Program-made: the position numbers and the translations under genes | The notes under the pieces: generated by a model | The model's input: only the letters and a program-made list of their open reading frames with translations | Database searches by the model: none | What the model was told of the DNA's origin: nothing | In this document: in pieces, positions 22,567 through 30,028 of the stretch | How the letters are laid out: the number at the start of each line of letters is the position of its first letter | How positions within the stretch are numbered: position 1 is the stretch's first letter | Source of the DNA: Verrucomicrobiota bacterium | GTDB taxonomy: Bacteria > Verrucomicrobiota > Verrucomicrobiia > Chthoniobacterales > JAFAMB01 | Direction of reading: 5' to 3' | Assembly (NCBI GenBank): GCA_019247695.1 | Contig: JAFBAP010000102.1 | Location: 1-34,385, forward strand | DNA length: 34,385 nt

Positions 22567-23259
22567 ATGCGCATGGAGACCTCGATGAACGCTCGATTTA
22601 AACCGCGCCTTTTTCAGGATCGCTGGCTTCGACGCCAATTCTTCCGGGAATGGGCTAAAGGGCTGGGAACGAAATTCGGTTTGTGCGGCCTGTTCAGCGG
22701 GGGATTGATCGTCTGTGTCGAGGTGTGGTCGTTGCACCGATTGGATCACAGCACCCGTTTGTTTGCGGAATTATCCGTGCTGGCCGCCGTCATCTTCATC
22801 CTCGGAGACGCGTATGCATGCCAGCGACGCTGGTATTTTCCCGTGCTGCGGCGGACAGCTCGCCGATGCCTGGAGCGCATGCGCGCGCTCTCGGTAAGCA
22901 GTCCGATTATCGAACGTTTTGTCCATGACGTGTCGTTCTCGCCGAGAATGGAATACCGGTACCGGTCCGGAATGGCCCGATCCTTACGCGAAACGGTCGA
23001 AGCGCTCGATCGGCTTTGTTGCACGGCGGAGCGTTACGGCTGTATCGGTAAACACGTATTTGCGGCCAACGAAGAACCGATTGTGCGGTCTTTGCGCCTT
23101 CTGGCGACTCTTCCGGCGGAGGTCGGGGATGAAGTCGCGCTTCGGCCGGTGCTGGCGTGGCTGCAAACCGTGCCGGAATACGACCCTGAAGGCTGGTCGC
23201 TTTCGCCGGAGGTCGCGCGCGAACAGGTGCGTTCGTCGGGTGAAGACCGGATCGATTAA
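22567..23259 (+). CDS. Unknown membrane protein with two N-terminal helices
   Basis: 230 residues from ATG 22567; ATG 22585 has a better-spaced GGAG and would give 224 residues. I do not recognise the family. Two hydrophobic segments are clear: about 34-55 (KFGLCGLFSGGLIVCVEVW) and about 67-84 (LFAELSVLAAVIFILGDAYA). The rest (about 85-230) is a soluble, Arg-rich, mostly helical part, probably cytoplasmic, with CQRRWYFPVLRRTARRCLERMR and a Pro-rich stretch near 195-215. No catalytic motif is seen. The same-strand order with the small membrane protein and the CYTH gene suggests, but does not prove, an operon. Confidence 0.65.
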   Translation: MRMETSMNARFKPRLFQDRWLRRQFFREWAKGLGTKFGLCGLFSGGLIVCVEVWSLHRLDHSTRLFAELSVLAAVIFILGDAYACQRRWYFPVLRRTARRCLERMRALSVSSPIIERFVHDVSFSPRMEYRYRSGMARSLRETVEALDRLCCTAERYGCIGKHVFAANEEPIVRSLRLLATLPAEVGDEVALRPVLAWLQTVPEYDPEGWSLSPEVAREQVRSSGEDRID

Positions 23260-23366
23260 CTGGTCCGCTTCACCTTGCCCCAGGGCGCGATGGGCGTCCG
23301 GCGCAAATCAGCGCAGCCCGGCCAAGTTTCCGTTTTCCTGAGTCTTTCGAGCGTATAAACTCGGGG

Positions 23367-23585
23367 ATGAGGCCGCTCCTTACCTTTCTCCTTGGAATCA
23401 TCGTCGGAGGCGCGACGGTGCTGTGCCTGCCGGCGGCGCGCCGGGATGAACTCAATCGCGAATTCCGCCAGCAGGTAGATGCGCTCCAGATCGAGATGAA
23501 AAATCTGACCCGGCAGCTGAAGTCGATGGACCTCCCGAATCTGGGCGGGCACAACGGGAGCCCTTCGCCCACACCGGCCAAGTGA
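23367..23585 (+). CDS. Small single-pass membrane protein
   Basis: 72 residues from ATG 23367. One hydrophobic helix (PLLTFLLGIIVGGATVLCL, about 3-21) is followed by a short coiled coil (about 28-52; ELNREFRQQVDALQIEMKN) and a Gly/Pro-rich end. Cys20 is not in a convincing lipobox. It is either anchored in the inner membrane by an uncleaved helix, or secreted with a signal peptide cut near AAR. No known family recognised. It sits between an unknown membrane protein and a CYTH protein, all on the plus strand with gaps of 107 and 72 bases. Confidence 0.55.
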   Translation: MRPLLTFLLGIIVGGATVLCLPAARRDELNREFRQQVDALQIEMKNLTRQLKSMDLPNLGGHNGSPSPTPAK

Positions 23586-23657
23586 AGGTGGAGCCGCTGG
23601 GCCGGCCCGGCCGGTTGCACCCGGCCGGAAGCGCTTCGATGTGCGACCGCTGAAACA

Positions 23658-24164
23658 ATGCCGCCATCTTATCGTGAGATTGAACGCAAATTTCTCGTTC
23701 GACAACCGCCGGACACGGCCGGTGTTGAATTCAAGTTGATTGAGCAGGGATACCTGGTGATTTCCAGTGAAACCGGCAGGCCGATCGAAATCCGCTTGCG
23801 ACGCGTCAACCGGCGCAAAACCGAACTTACCGTTAAAAGCAAGCCGGCCGGGCAGAGCCGGATAGAAGTCGAGATTCCGGTCGACGAAGGACAATTTGAC
23901 GCCTTATGGCCGCTCACGGCCGGCCGGCGCATCGTAAAACGCCGCTACCCGATCCCGCTTTCCGAAGGGTTGCTGGCAGAATACGACAATTACGAAGAGA
24001 AACTTACCGGTTTGAAAGTCGTCGAAGTCGAGTTTCCCGATGAGGAGCAGGCGCGTCGTTTCAACCCGCCGCCATGGTTCGGACGGGAAGTCAGCGGCGA
24101 TCCGGCGTATTCAAATGCGGAACTGGCGACGGCACCGCATGGTCTCCCGCCAGACCATGCCTGA
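23658..24164 (+). CDS. CYTH-domain protein (triphosphate-binding)
   Basis: 168 residues from ATG 23658. The N-terminal signature EIERKFLV (7-14) is the ExExK motif that names the CYTH tunnel fold. Further basic and acidic tunnel residues follow: EIRLRRVN, TELTVKSK, RIEVEIPVDE, RRIVKRRYPIP, LAEYDNYEEKLTGLKVVEVEFPDEEQARRF, and the closing PPWFGREVSGDPAYSNAELA seen in bacterial short CYTH proteins. These enzymes bind triphosphate groups with divalent metal and act as inorganic triphosphatases, thiamine triphosphatases or class IV adenylyl cyclases; sequence alone favours a tripolyphosphatase-type role. No CHAD domain is fused. It ends facing the ABC transporter genes, with a hairpin between. Confidence 0.9.
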   Translation: MPPSYREIERKFLVRQPPDTAGVEFKLIEQGYLVISSETGRPIEIRLRRVNRRKTELTVKSKPAGQSRIEVEIPVDEGQFDALWPLTAGRRIVKRRYPIPLSEGLLAEYDNYEEKLTGLKVVEVEFPDEEQARRFNPPPWFGREVSGDPAYSNAELATAPHGLPPDHA

Positions 24165-24184
24165 ATTCATATCACGCGGACCCG

Positions 24185-24219
24185 GCCCTCGGGACAGGAA
24201 GGAACTCCACCCCGAGGGC
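24185..24219. terminator. Hairpin between convergent CYTH and ABC permease genes
   Basis: GCCCTCGGG (24185-24193) and CCCGAGGGC (24211-24219) are perfect 9-bp arms around a 17-base loop, in the 73-base gap between convergent stops. Likely a bidirectional terminator, although no T-run is present on either side. Confidence 0.5.
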
Positions 24220-24237
24220 GGCGCGCCGCGCGGTTCG

Positions 24238-25170
24238 TCAGCCTTTGACGGCGCCGGCAGTGAGGCCTTCCACGATGCGGTACTGGAAGATCAGCACGAG
24301 CACCACCAAGGGCACCGTCACTACCATCGAGGCCGCCATGATCGAGCCCCACGGCTGCTCAAAAGCGCTCGATCCGCTGAACTGCGAAATGGCCACCTGC
24401 ACCGTCTTCATGTTGTCGGTGACCGTGAAGGTCAGTGCGAACAAAAACTCATTCCACGCCCCGATAAAGGCCAGCAACCCCGTCGACACCAGCCCCGGCG
24501 TTGTCAAGGGCAGCAGGATCTTCCAGAAGACCGTCAGCGGAGTGGCCCCGTCCACGTAGGCTGCTTCCTCCAACTCCCGCGGAAGGCTGCGAAAGTACTG
24601 CGTCATCACCCAGATGGTGAAGGGCAAGGTGAAGATCAGGTAAGTCAGCACCAGCCCCTGGCGGGTGTTGAACAAGTCGAGCGTCTTGAGCATCACGAAC
24701 AGGCCCGACAACACCGAGATCTGCGGGAACATCGTCATGGTCAGCACCAGGTAGAGCACCGGGGCTTTGAACCGGAAGGGCAACCGGCCGAGCGCGTAGG
24801 CGCACAAGCTGCCCAGCGCCAGGGCGATCAGCACGGTGGACCCTGAGATGATGATCGAATTCAACAGGCTGGCCATGAAGCGCGGGTCTTTGAAGACCTC
24901 CTCATAACTGTGCAGCGTTAACTGCTGCGGGATCAGCCGCGTGGAGAACAGTTCGCTGGTGGGCCGAAACGACGAGAGCAAGGCCCAGAAGAACGGGAAA
25001 AGGTTGAATACCAGGATGGCGGCCACCAACAGGTAGAACAACGCCCGCAACAGCAGGGCTTGCCCGCTGAGACGTTCTTTCGGCGGGACTCCGGCAACGG
25101 CCGGGGAAGCGCCGGAGCCGGGTACGGGGACGGCCCGCGCAGTGGCAGGGGGGGTGGTGGGCTGGCTCAT
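24238..25170 (-). CDS. Carbohydrate ABC transporter permease (MalG-like)
   Basis: 310 residues from ATG 25170. An unusual Pro/Ala-rich start of about 38 residues is followed by six predicted membrane helices. The EAA loop that contacts the ATPase is present: EEAAYVDGATPLTVFWKILLPL (about residues 208-229), with the usual EAA-xxDG-xxx-F-xxI-xLP spacing. The start region LLPFFWALLSSFRPTSELFS and the end GLTAGAVKG are standard for MalG-type proteins. It forms the inner-membrane channel with the MalF-like partner, whose stop codon is one base upstream of this gene's ATG, a sign of translational coupling. Sugar specificity cannot be read from the permease. Confidence 0.93.
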   Translation of the reverse strand: MSQPTTPPATARAVPVPGSGASPAVAGVPPKERLSGQALLLRALFYLLVAAILVFNLFPFFWALLSSFRPTSELFSTRLIPQQLTLHSYEEVFKDPRFMASLLNSIIISGSTVLIALALGSLCAYALGRLPFRFKAPVLYLVLTMTMFPQISVLSGLFVMLKTLDLFNTRQGLVLTYLIFTLPFTIWVMTQYFRSLPRELEEAAYVDGATPLTVFWKILLPLTTPGLVSTGLLAFIGAWNEFLFALTFTVTDNMKTVQVAISQFSGSSAFEQPWGSIMAASMVVTVPLVVLVLIFQYRIVEGLTAGAVKG

Positions 25171-25171
25171 G

Positions 25172-26059
25172 TTATTCGAAGCTGGTGCGGCTGAAACGGG
25201 TGTAAATGACCACGAAGGCCATGATGAACAGCAGGATGACCACTGAGGCCGCCGAGCCGATCCCGGCGTCCAGAAACTGAATGAGGTACTGTTGGTTGTA
25301 GATGGCCATGGTTTGCAGGTCGCCTTGGCCTCCGACCATCACGTAGAAAATATCAAAGACGCGCAAGGCGTCCAGGGTGCGGAAGATCAGCGCCACCAGC
25401 AACGTCGGGGTCACCAGCGGCAGGGTGATGGTCCAGAACTGGCGCACCTTGGTGGCCCCATCGATGGCGGCCGCCTCGTACAGGTCGCCCGGGATCAACT
25501 GCAACCCGGCCAGCAGCAACAGCGACATGAAGGGCGTGGTTTTCCAGACGTCCACCGCGATGATGACCGGCAGGGCCGTGCTGGCGTTGGCCAGCCAGGC
25601 CAGCTTGTGGGGAATGAGATGCAGGTCGGCCAGCAGGATGTTGGCTACCCCGTAGATATCGTTGAACATCCAGCGCCAGATCTGCGAGGAAACCACCGTC
25701 GGGATGGCCCAGGGCACCAGGATGGCGACCCGCAGCAGGGTGCGCCCCTTGAACTTCGAACTGGCCACCATGGCGATGGCCAGCCCCAGCACCGTTTCCA
25801 AAATGACCGAAAAGAAGCTGAAGAGCAACGTCACCTGCACCGCCCCCCAGAAGGCCGGGTCGGTGAAGATGAAAGCGTAGTTGCTCAGCCCGATGAAGCT
25901 CGGAGGGGTGACCCCGTCGAGCTTGTACTTCAAAAACGAGTAGACGATGACCTGGATCAGCGGGTAGCCGATGACCAGCACCACCACCAGCACCGCCGGC
26001 ATGATCAAAAACCACGCCAGCCGGCGCTGGCGCATTTGCAGGTCGATTTCTCGAGCCAT
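25172..26059 (-). CDS. Carbohydrate ABC transporter permease (MalF-like)
   Basis: 295 residues from ATG 26059, chosen because a purine-rich GAGAGAAGAAG site precedes it; the longer reading upstream runs through simple repeats and has no protein character. Six membrane helices are visible, starting LAWFLIMPAVLVVVLVIGYPL. The EAA loop reads YEAAAIDGATKVRQFWTITLPL. ThuF/UgpA-like proteins share the VPWAIPTVVSSQIWRWMFNDIYG pattern. It lies between the solute-binding protein gene (79 bases upstream) and the MalG-like gene (next base but one). Together they form the importer; no nucleotide-binding subunit is encoded here, so it must use one made elsewhere, as is known for MsmX-type shared ATPases. 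Confidence 0.93.
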   Translation of the reverse strand: MAREIDLQMRQRRLAWFLIMPAVLVVVLVIGYPLIQVIVYSFLKYKLDGVTPPSFIGLSNYAFIFTDPAFWGAVQVTLLFSFFSVILETVLGLAIAMVASSKFKGRTLLRVAILVPWAIPTVVSSQIWRWMFNDIYGVANILLADLHLIPHKLAWLANASTALPVIIAVDVWKTTPFMSLLLLAGLQLIPGDLYEAAAIDGATKVRQFWTITLPLVTPTLLVALIFRTLDALRVFDIFYVMVGGQGDLQTMAIYNQQYLIQFLDAGIGSAASVVILLFIMAFVVIYTRFSRTSFE

Positions 26060-26115
26060 GGCGCGCTTCTTCTCTCTCTCTCGCTCGTTGGTTGGTTGGT
26101 TGCTTGCTTGCTCTC
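26060..26115. repeat. Simple-sequence repeats in the leader of the MalF-like gene
   Basis: Three microsatellites stand side by side: a CT tract (about 26068-26082), TTGG-type tetramers (about 26088-26101) and TTGC-type tetramers (about 26100-26111). Read in the direction of the gene this is (GCAA)n, (CCAA)n, then (GA)n just before the ATG, so the dinucleotide tract forms the ribosome binding site. Length changes here would alter translation of the permeases without breaking a frame. Confidence 0.75.
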
Positions 26116-26138
26116 GTCGTCGGCCGAGCTCCCTGCGC

Positions 26139-27431
26139 CTAGCGCACGATGCGCTTGCAGGTCCGTTCGATCTGGACGACGGCGTTCTGGCCCGATTCAC
26201 CCCCGGCCAGCACCTTGTTGGTGTTCTGGTAAAGGGCCGTGGAGACCTGGTTGTAGTCGGCTCCCGTGGCCGTCGAGGGCCGGGCCACCGCGTTGTTGAA
26301 CACCTCCTGCATGTTCTTAAACCAGCCGTTCTTGGCCAGCACGTCGGGGTCGTTGTACAATGCCGGGATGGTCGGCAGCTGGCTCAGATCGATCGCCCGC
26401 TTTTTCTGAATCTCCGGCGAGCACAGGAAGCGCACCATGTCGGCCGCCGCGTCGGGCACCTTCGAGTACGCCGACACCATCACCTGCCAGCCGCCCAGGC
26501 AGGCCGCGTTCTTGCCGTCCGCACCGCCCTTAGGCAAAACCGTGACGTCAAACTTGCCGGAGATGGGGCTCTTGGGATCCTGGCCCAAGGCATAGGCGTA
26601 CGGCCAGTTGCGCATGAAGGCCGCGTTGCCGGCCTGCCACAGGTTGCGCGCCTCTTCTTCGGAGTAGGTCGTCACGCCCTGAGGGGAGATGGTGCCCACC
26701 CAGCTGCGGGCCGTGTCGAGCGCCTTGGCGGCGTTGGGGTTGTTGATTGTGACCTTCTTGTCTTCGGACACGACCGTGCCGCCCCCGAAGCTGTAGATCC
26801 ACTCGACGGCGTTGCAGGTGACGCTCTCGCTGGCTTTGCCTTCAAAGACAAACCCCTGAAAATCGCCGTGCCCGGCCCCCCGCTCGCCGTCCTGAATCTT
26901 TTTGGCCATCTGGGCCAGCTCTTCCCAGGTCTTGGGCGGGCCGGAGAGGCCGTACTTTTGCAACAGGTCGGTGCGATAGTAGAGAATACCGGCGTCGGTG
27001 AACATGGGCAGGGAGACCAGCTTGCCATTCACAGTGTTGTTCTGGACGATGCGCGGGAAATGCTGCTTGAGCTCGTCTTCCTTGACGTACTTGTGCAGGT
27101 CGACCGCGTGAGGGGCGGCGATGCCCTGCCAGATGACGTCGACCATGTAGGCGTCGACGTCGGCGCTGCGGGCAGCCCAATATTGCTGGAACTGCTGCAA
27201 GGTGGCCGACGCATCGTTGGGCCGGCTGATGTATTGGACGGTGTTGCCGGTGCGTTTGGCCCAGTCTTCCACTACGGCCCGCGTCCAGCGGCCGCCCTCG
27301 CCGACGTCGGAATCACCCGCAAACCGGACGGTGACGCCCGCCTTTAAGGAGCCGGAGGTGAGCAGCCCAAGCCAAACCAGGCAAGTGGACCATTTCAGAT
27401 TACGCCTGACCAATCGATGTAGTGATCTCAT
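26139..27431 (-). CDS. Sugar ABC transporter substrate-binding protein (family 1)
   Basis: 430 residues from ATG 27431. A signal peptide (charged [15 protein letters not shown], then [15 protein letters not shown], cut near residue 31) directs it to the periplasm. The mature protein fits SBP family 1 (MalE/ThuE): [85 protein letters not shown] and [12 protein letters not shown]. The [12 protein letters not shown] segment and the TWEEL hinge region are highly typical. Trehalose, maltose or a related oligosaccharide is the likely ligand by resemblance to ThuE-type proteins, but this is not certain. First gene of a three-gene importer operon; a promoter and palindrome lie just upstream. Confidence 0.92.
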   Translation of the reverse strand: MRSLHRLVRRNLKWSTCLVWLGLLTSGSLKAGVTVRFAGDSDVGEGGRWTRAVVEDWAKRTGNTVQYISRPNDASATLQQFQQYWAARSADVDAYMVDVIWQGIAAPHAVDLHKYVKEDELKQHFPRIVQNNTVNGKLVSLPMFTDAGILYYRTDLLQKYGLSGPPKTWEELAQMAKKIQDGERGAGHGDFQGFVFEGKASESVTCNAVEWIYSFGGGTVVSEDKKVTINNPNAAKALDTARSWVGTISPQGVTTYSEEEARNLWQAGNAAFMRNWPYAYALGQDPKSPISGKFDVTVLPKGGADGKNAACLGGWQVMVSAYSKVPDAAADMVRFLCSPEIQKKRAIDLSQLPTIPALYNDPDVLAKNGWFKNMQEVFNNAVARPSTATGADYNQVSTALYQNTNKVLAGGESGQNAVVQIERTCKRIVR

Positions 27432-27458
27432 GAGTGAGAGGGGGAAAGGGGGATGAGC

Positions 27459-27509
27459 TAAGCAGCAGTCTGCTTACGCTAACTAATCGTTGCGCTCACA
27501 AGGTGTCAA
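27459..27509 (-). promoter_or_regulatory. Candidate promoter and palindromic operator of the ABC importer
   Basis: On the minus strand TTGACA (27504-27509) is followed after 17 bases by TTAGTT (27481-27486), a possible sigma-70 promoter with a good -35 and weak -10. Just downstream lies the perfect palindrome TAAGCAG-CAGT-CTGCTTA as read on plus (27459-27476), overlapping the expected transcription start and ending about 28 bases before the ATG. Its position suits a repressor site. No regulator gene of LacI or GntR type is adjacent. Confidence 0.5.
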
Positions 27510-27559
27510 GCTTTGCACAGCTTTATGCAGAAAAGGGACGGCGTCCCGGTAAATGGCGT

Positions 27560-28888
27560 CTATAACCGCTTCTTTCTGCGGTAAAGCGTCGCCGGATCGA
27601 TCCCGAGAATACCGGCCGCTTCATCGATGGTACGGCAGTGGGCGAGCACCTGGCGAATGTGCTCGTTCTCAATCGCTTCCAGAGACACGCGAGCGCCCAA
27701 CCTCACCGCCGGTTGTTGTTCATCGTGTCCGGGCCGGATCGCAAGGTCATCGGCTTCAATCAGAGGGCCGTTGCCCAGGATCACGGCACGTTCGATCACG
27801 TTGCGCAGTTCGCGCAGATTTCCCGGCCACGCGTAGTTCTGCATTCGCGCCAGCGCACCGCTCGAAAAGCCGTCAAACCGTTTAGCGGCTTGCTTGGCGA
27901 AGAAGGCTAAATGTTTGCCGGCCAGGCGCAGGAGATCAGCATCGCGCTCCCGCAGGGGCGGCAGGCTGATGGTGATGACGTTCAGGCGGTAATAAAGGTC
28001 CTCACGGAAATGGCCTGCAGCCACCGCACTGACCAGGTCGCGGTTAGTGGCGGCGATAACCCGTACATCCGCCTTCCGGGGATTCGGGTCGCCGACGCGT
28101 TCATACTCTCGTTCCTGCAAAAGGCGTAACAGCTTGGCTTGAATCTCAAGCGGCAAGTCTCCGATTTCGTCCAGAAATAACGTCCCGCCGTGGGCTGCCA
28201 CCACCTTACCCGCGGTGTCGTGGTGCGCACCGGTAAAGGAACCTTTGACGTGCCCGAAAAGTTCGCTCTCCAGCAGTTCCCGGGACAGGCTGGGACAGCT
28301 AACCGTAACGAACGCGCGCTCAAAACGGCCGCTGCGTTCATGCATCGCACGGGCAAGCACGCTTTTGCCGGTGCCGCTTTCGCCCAGCAATAGAACGGTG
28401 GCCTCGCTGCCGGCGGCTTTCCAGGCGACCTCGAGCGTCTTCTGCATGCCCGCAGTCTCCGAGTCCAGATCGATCTCAGGCGCTTCGGATTGCAGCCGTG
28501 CTTCGAGTTCCAGCACCCGGTTTTCCAGCCGTTGCGTGCGCATGATCCGGTCCAGGAGCCGGCGAATCTGATCCGGGGTACACGGTTTGGGCAGGTAATC
28601 AAACGCTCCTTGGCGAATCGCTTCAACCGCGGTCTCGATCGAGGCATAAGCCGTAATGATCACCACCGCCGCCTCCGGCGCCAGGCGACGGATCTCGTCC
28701 AGAAACTCGAGCCCGTTTTCCCGTCCGAGCTTGAGGTCGAGAAAGATGACCGCAAAGGCCCCCTGACGCAGCGCGTCGAGCGCTTCCTTCCCGCTCGAGA
28801 CCGCCACAACCGCATGGTCCATCGACTCCAGCGCGAGCACCATCGCCCGCCGGATATTCTTTTCGTCATCTACCACCAAGACCCGCAT
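27560..28888 (-). CDS. NtrC-type sigma-54-dependent response regulator
   Basis: 442 residues from ATG 28888; the frame stays open upstream but only through heptamer repeats. The receiver (1-120) has VLVVDDEKNIRRAM, phospho-acceptor Asp in VIFLDLKLGRENG, Thr in VVIITAYAS and Lys in YLPKPCTPDQ. The AAA+ domain has Walker A GESGTGKS, the sigma-54 contact loop GSFTGAH (GAFTGA with Ala to Ser), Walker B GGTLFLDEIGDLP and arginine-finger region REDLYYRLNV. The C-terminus is a Fis-type helix-turn-helix (IDEAAGILGIDPATLYRRKKRL). It activates sigma-54 promoters as a ring after phosphorylation. No kinase is adjacent; the ABC importer lies downstream on the same strand but has its own candidate promoter. 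Confidence 0.94.
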   Translation of the reverse strand: MRVLVVDDEKNIRRAMVLALESMDHAVVAVSSGKEALDALRQGAFAVIFLDLKLGRENGLEFLDEIRRLAPEAAVVIITAYASIETAVEAIRQGAFDYLPKPCTPDQIRRLLDRIMRTQRLENRVLELEARLQSEAPEIDLDSETAGMQKTLEVAWKAAGSEATVLLLGESGTGKSVLARAMHERSGRFERAFVTVSCPSLSRELLESELFGHVKGSFTGAHHDTAGKVVAAHGGTLFLDEIGDLPLEIQAKLLRLLQEREYERVGDPNPRKADVRVIAATNRDLVSAVAAGHFREDLYYRLNVITISLPPLRERDADLLRLAGKHLAFFAKQAAKRFDGFSSGALARMQNYAWPGNLRELRNVIERAVILGNGPLIEADDLAIRPGHDEQQPAVRLGARVSLEAIENEHIRQVLAHCRTIDEAAGILGIDPATLYRRKKRL

Positions 28889-28908
28889 GACCACGGCTAT
28901 TTTGAGGT

Positions 28909-28994
28909 GGCGGGTGGCGGGTGTCGAGTGTCGAGTGGCGGGTGGCGGGTGGCGGGTCACACGGCGACCACGGCAAAGAAAGTTCGGGGTTCGG
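28909..28994 (+). repeat. Seven exact heptamers plus composite CACGGCG/GTTCGG repeat, copy 2
   Basis: From 28909 to 28957 there are exactly seven 7-base units: GGCGGGT twice, GTCGAGT twice, GGCGGGT three times. The last one runs into TCACACGGCGACCACGGC (28957-28974), an AAAGAAA spacer, and GTTCGGGGTTCGG (to 28994). The array starts 20 bases upstream of the ATG of the sigma-54 activator, so it lies in that gene's leader or promoter. Confidence 0.8.
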
Positions 28995-29063
28995 CGCGGC
29001 ACTGCACGCCGGCGTTTTCAGGTCCGGAAAGAGCGCCCTGCGGCTTTGAAGGACATAAGTAAA

Positions 29064-29136
29064 TGGAGCCTAGGGGATTCGAACCCCTGACCTCCTCAAT
29101 GCCATTGAGGCGCTCTACCAACTGAGCTAAGACCCC
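29064..29136 (-). tRNA. tRNA-Ala (anticodon GGC)
   Basis: 73 bases on the minus strand that fold as a complete cloverleaf. The acceptor stem GGGGTCT pairs with AGGCTCC (two G-T pairs), with discriminator A. D arm GCTC-AGTTGGTA-GAGC; anticodon stem CCTCA/TGAGG around loop ATGGCAT, giving anticodon GGC (reads GCC/GCU, alanine); T arm AGGGG-TTCGAAT-CCCCT. G1 is at 29136 and the discriminator at 29064. The 3' CCA is not encoded. The gene stands alone, flanked by repeats. Confidence 0.97.
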
Positions 29137-29316
29137 GTCCGCTTGAAAGGGAGCAAAACCATAACGCGGTCGCATCGAAAGAAAAGAGAAAAGTTTCACG
29201 GCCGCCCGGATCGCGCCGCCTACCAACACCTCAGCGTTTCAGCCGCAAGTACCGGGCGGGCACCGGATTTCCTGGTGTCGGCGGGTATCGGCTCAGGGCT
29301 TCGGAAAGCTAACCTT

Positions 29317-29351
29317 CCCGCCGTGGTCGCCGTGTTCCGCCGTGTGATGTT
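29317..29351 (-). repeat. CACGGCG repeat block, copy 3 (partial)
   Basis: On the minus strand it reads AACATCACACGGCGGAACAC followed by GGCGACCACGGCGGGAAG. It matches the CACGGCG block of the other copies and the start of the purine spacer but lacks GTTCGG heptamers. It lies in the 298-base gap between the tRNA and the next gene; nothing else is evident there except an AT-rich stretch near 29400-29430, likely the promoter of the next gene. Confidence 0.65.
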
Positions 29352-29434
29352 AAAGCATTGCATACAAAGGCTATTGCCTCTCTAGTCTAGGTTTCAATGC
29401 CGGCAACTTTGGATTAGTTCAATTTTCTTTTCTC

Positions 29435-29971
29435 ATGTTTGAACCGCTCGAAATTCCGGATCCGTTTCACCCCGCCTTCGCATACTACCCGATCGTCCTG
29501 ACGCTGCTGGGCACGCTCCTGGCCTTCGGGGCGTTGCTGACCCGGCGCGCAGGTTTTCCGTTCTGGACGTTTCTCATTCTGCTGCTCGCCACGGCGGCTG
29601 CGCAGTTCGCCCTGGTTACGGGCGGGCAGGAGCACCTGGGCCAGTTGCCGCCGATGATTGCTCCGTTGATTCAGCAGCACATCGAATGGAGTCAGCGCGC
29701 CCGTAACTTCGGCCTGATCACTACGTGCGTGGCCCTGCTCAGCCTGATGGTGGCCCGCGTGCCGCGCGTCCGCCGCCTGGTGGCTTTGGCGACCTTCGCG
29801 CTCGGGCTATTCACGTCCTACTCCGGGTTGAGAGCGGCCGAGCAGGGCCGAAAACTGGTGTTTAACTACGCCGTCGGCGTCAGCACGCCGGCACCGGCCA
29901 CCCGCAGTTCGCCGCCTTTACCCTGGGCCAGCGTCACGCCGACGGCCTCCCCGGCCGCTACTCGGCGTTAA
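29435..29971 (+). CDS. DUF2231-like membrane protein
   Basis: 178 residues from ATG 29435. Four hydrophobic segments are visible: about 17-37 (YYPIVLTLLGTLLAFGALL), 42-62 (PFWTFLILLLATAAAQFALV), 92-107 (FGLITTCVALLSLMVA) and 113-130 (LVALATFALGLFTSYSGL). The layout FHPAFAYYPIVL, followed by a His-containing QQHIEWSQRARN between the second and third helices and by NYAVGVSTP at the end, resembles DUF2231 proteins, a small cytochrome b561-like family. The conserved His residues (HP near the start, QQH) could bind haem, but this is only a possibility. The Pro/Ala/Ser-rich C-terminal tail is probably disordered. Not obviously in an operon with the dehydrogenase 57 bases downstream, although cotranscription is possible. 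Confidence 0.7.
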   Translation: MFEPLEIPDPFHPAFAYYPIVLTLLGTLLAFGALLTRRAGFPFWTFLILLLATAAAQFALVTGGQEHLGQLPPMIAPLIQQHIEWSQRARNFGLITTCVALLSLMVARVPRVRRLVALATFALGLFTSYSGLRAAEQGRKLVFNYAVGVSTPAPATRSSPPLPWASVTPTASPAATRR

Positions 29972-30028
29972 TCGCCGGGTTGACATCTTTCATCGACGTT
30001 GTGCGCGGAGCGGTGTAACTGAAAAATC

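Noticed and set aside
24040-24846. 268-residue plus-strand frame running from the CYTH gene into the MalG-like gene
   Set aside because: Overlaps two convincing genes in other frames and consists of His/Gln/Arg-rich shadow sequence.
25292-27347. Long plus-strand open frames (335 and 458 residues) opposite the ABC importer genes
   Set aside because: Compositionally odd (runs of Gln, His, Arg, Gly) and antisense to clear permease and binding-protein genes.
27487-27500. lac-type operator half-site (TTGTGAGCGCAAC on minus)
   Set aside because: Only one half resembles LacI/GalR operators; the second half does not match, and the nearby perfect palindrome is a better candidate.
28909-28994. Possible CRISPR array
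   Set aside because: Units are 7 bases without unique spacers of 30 or more bases; no cas genes are present.
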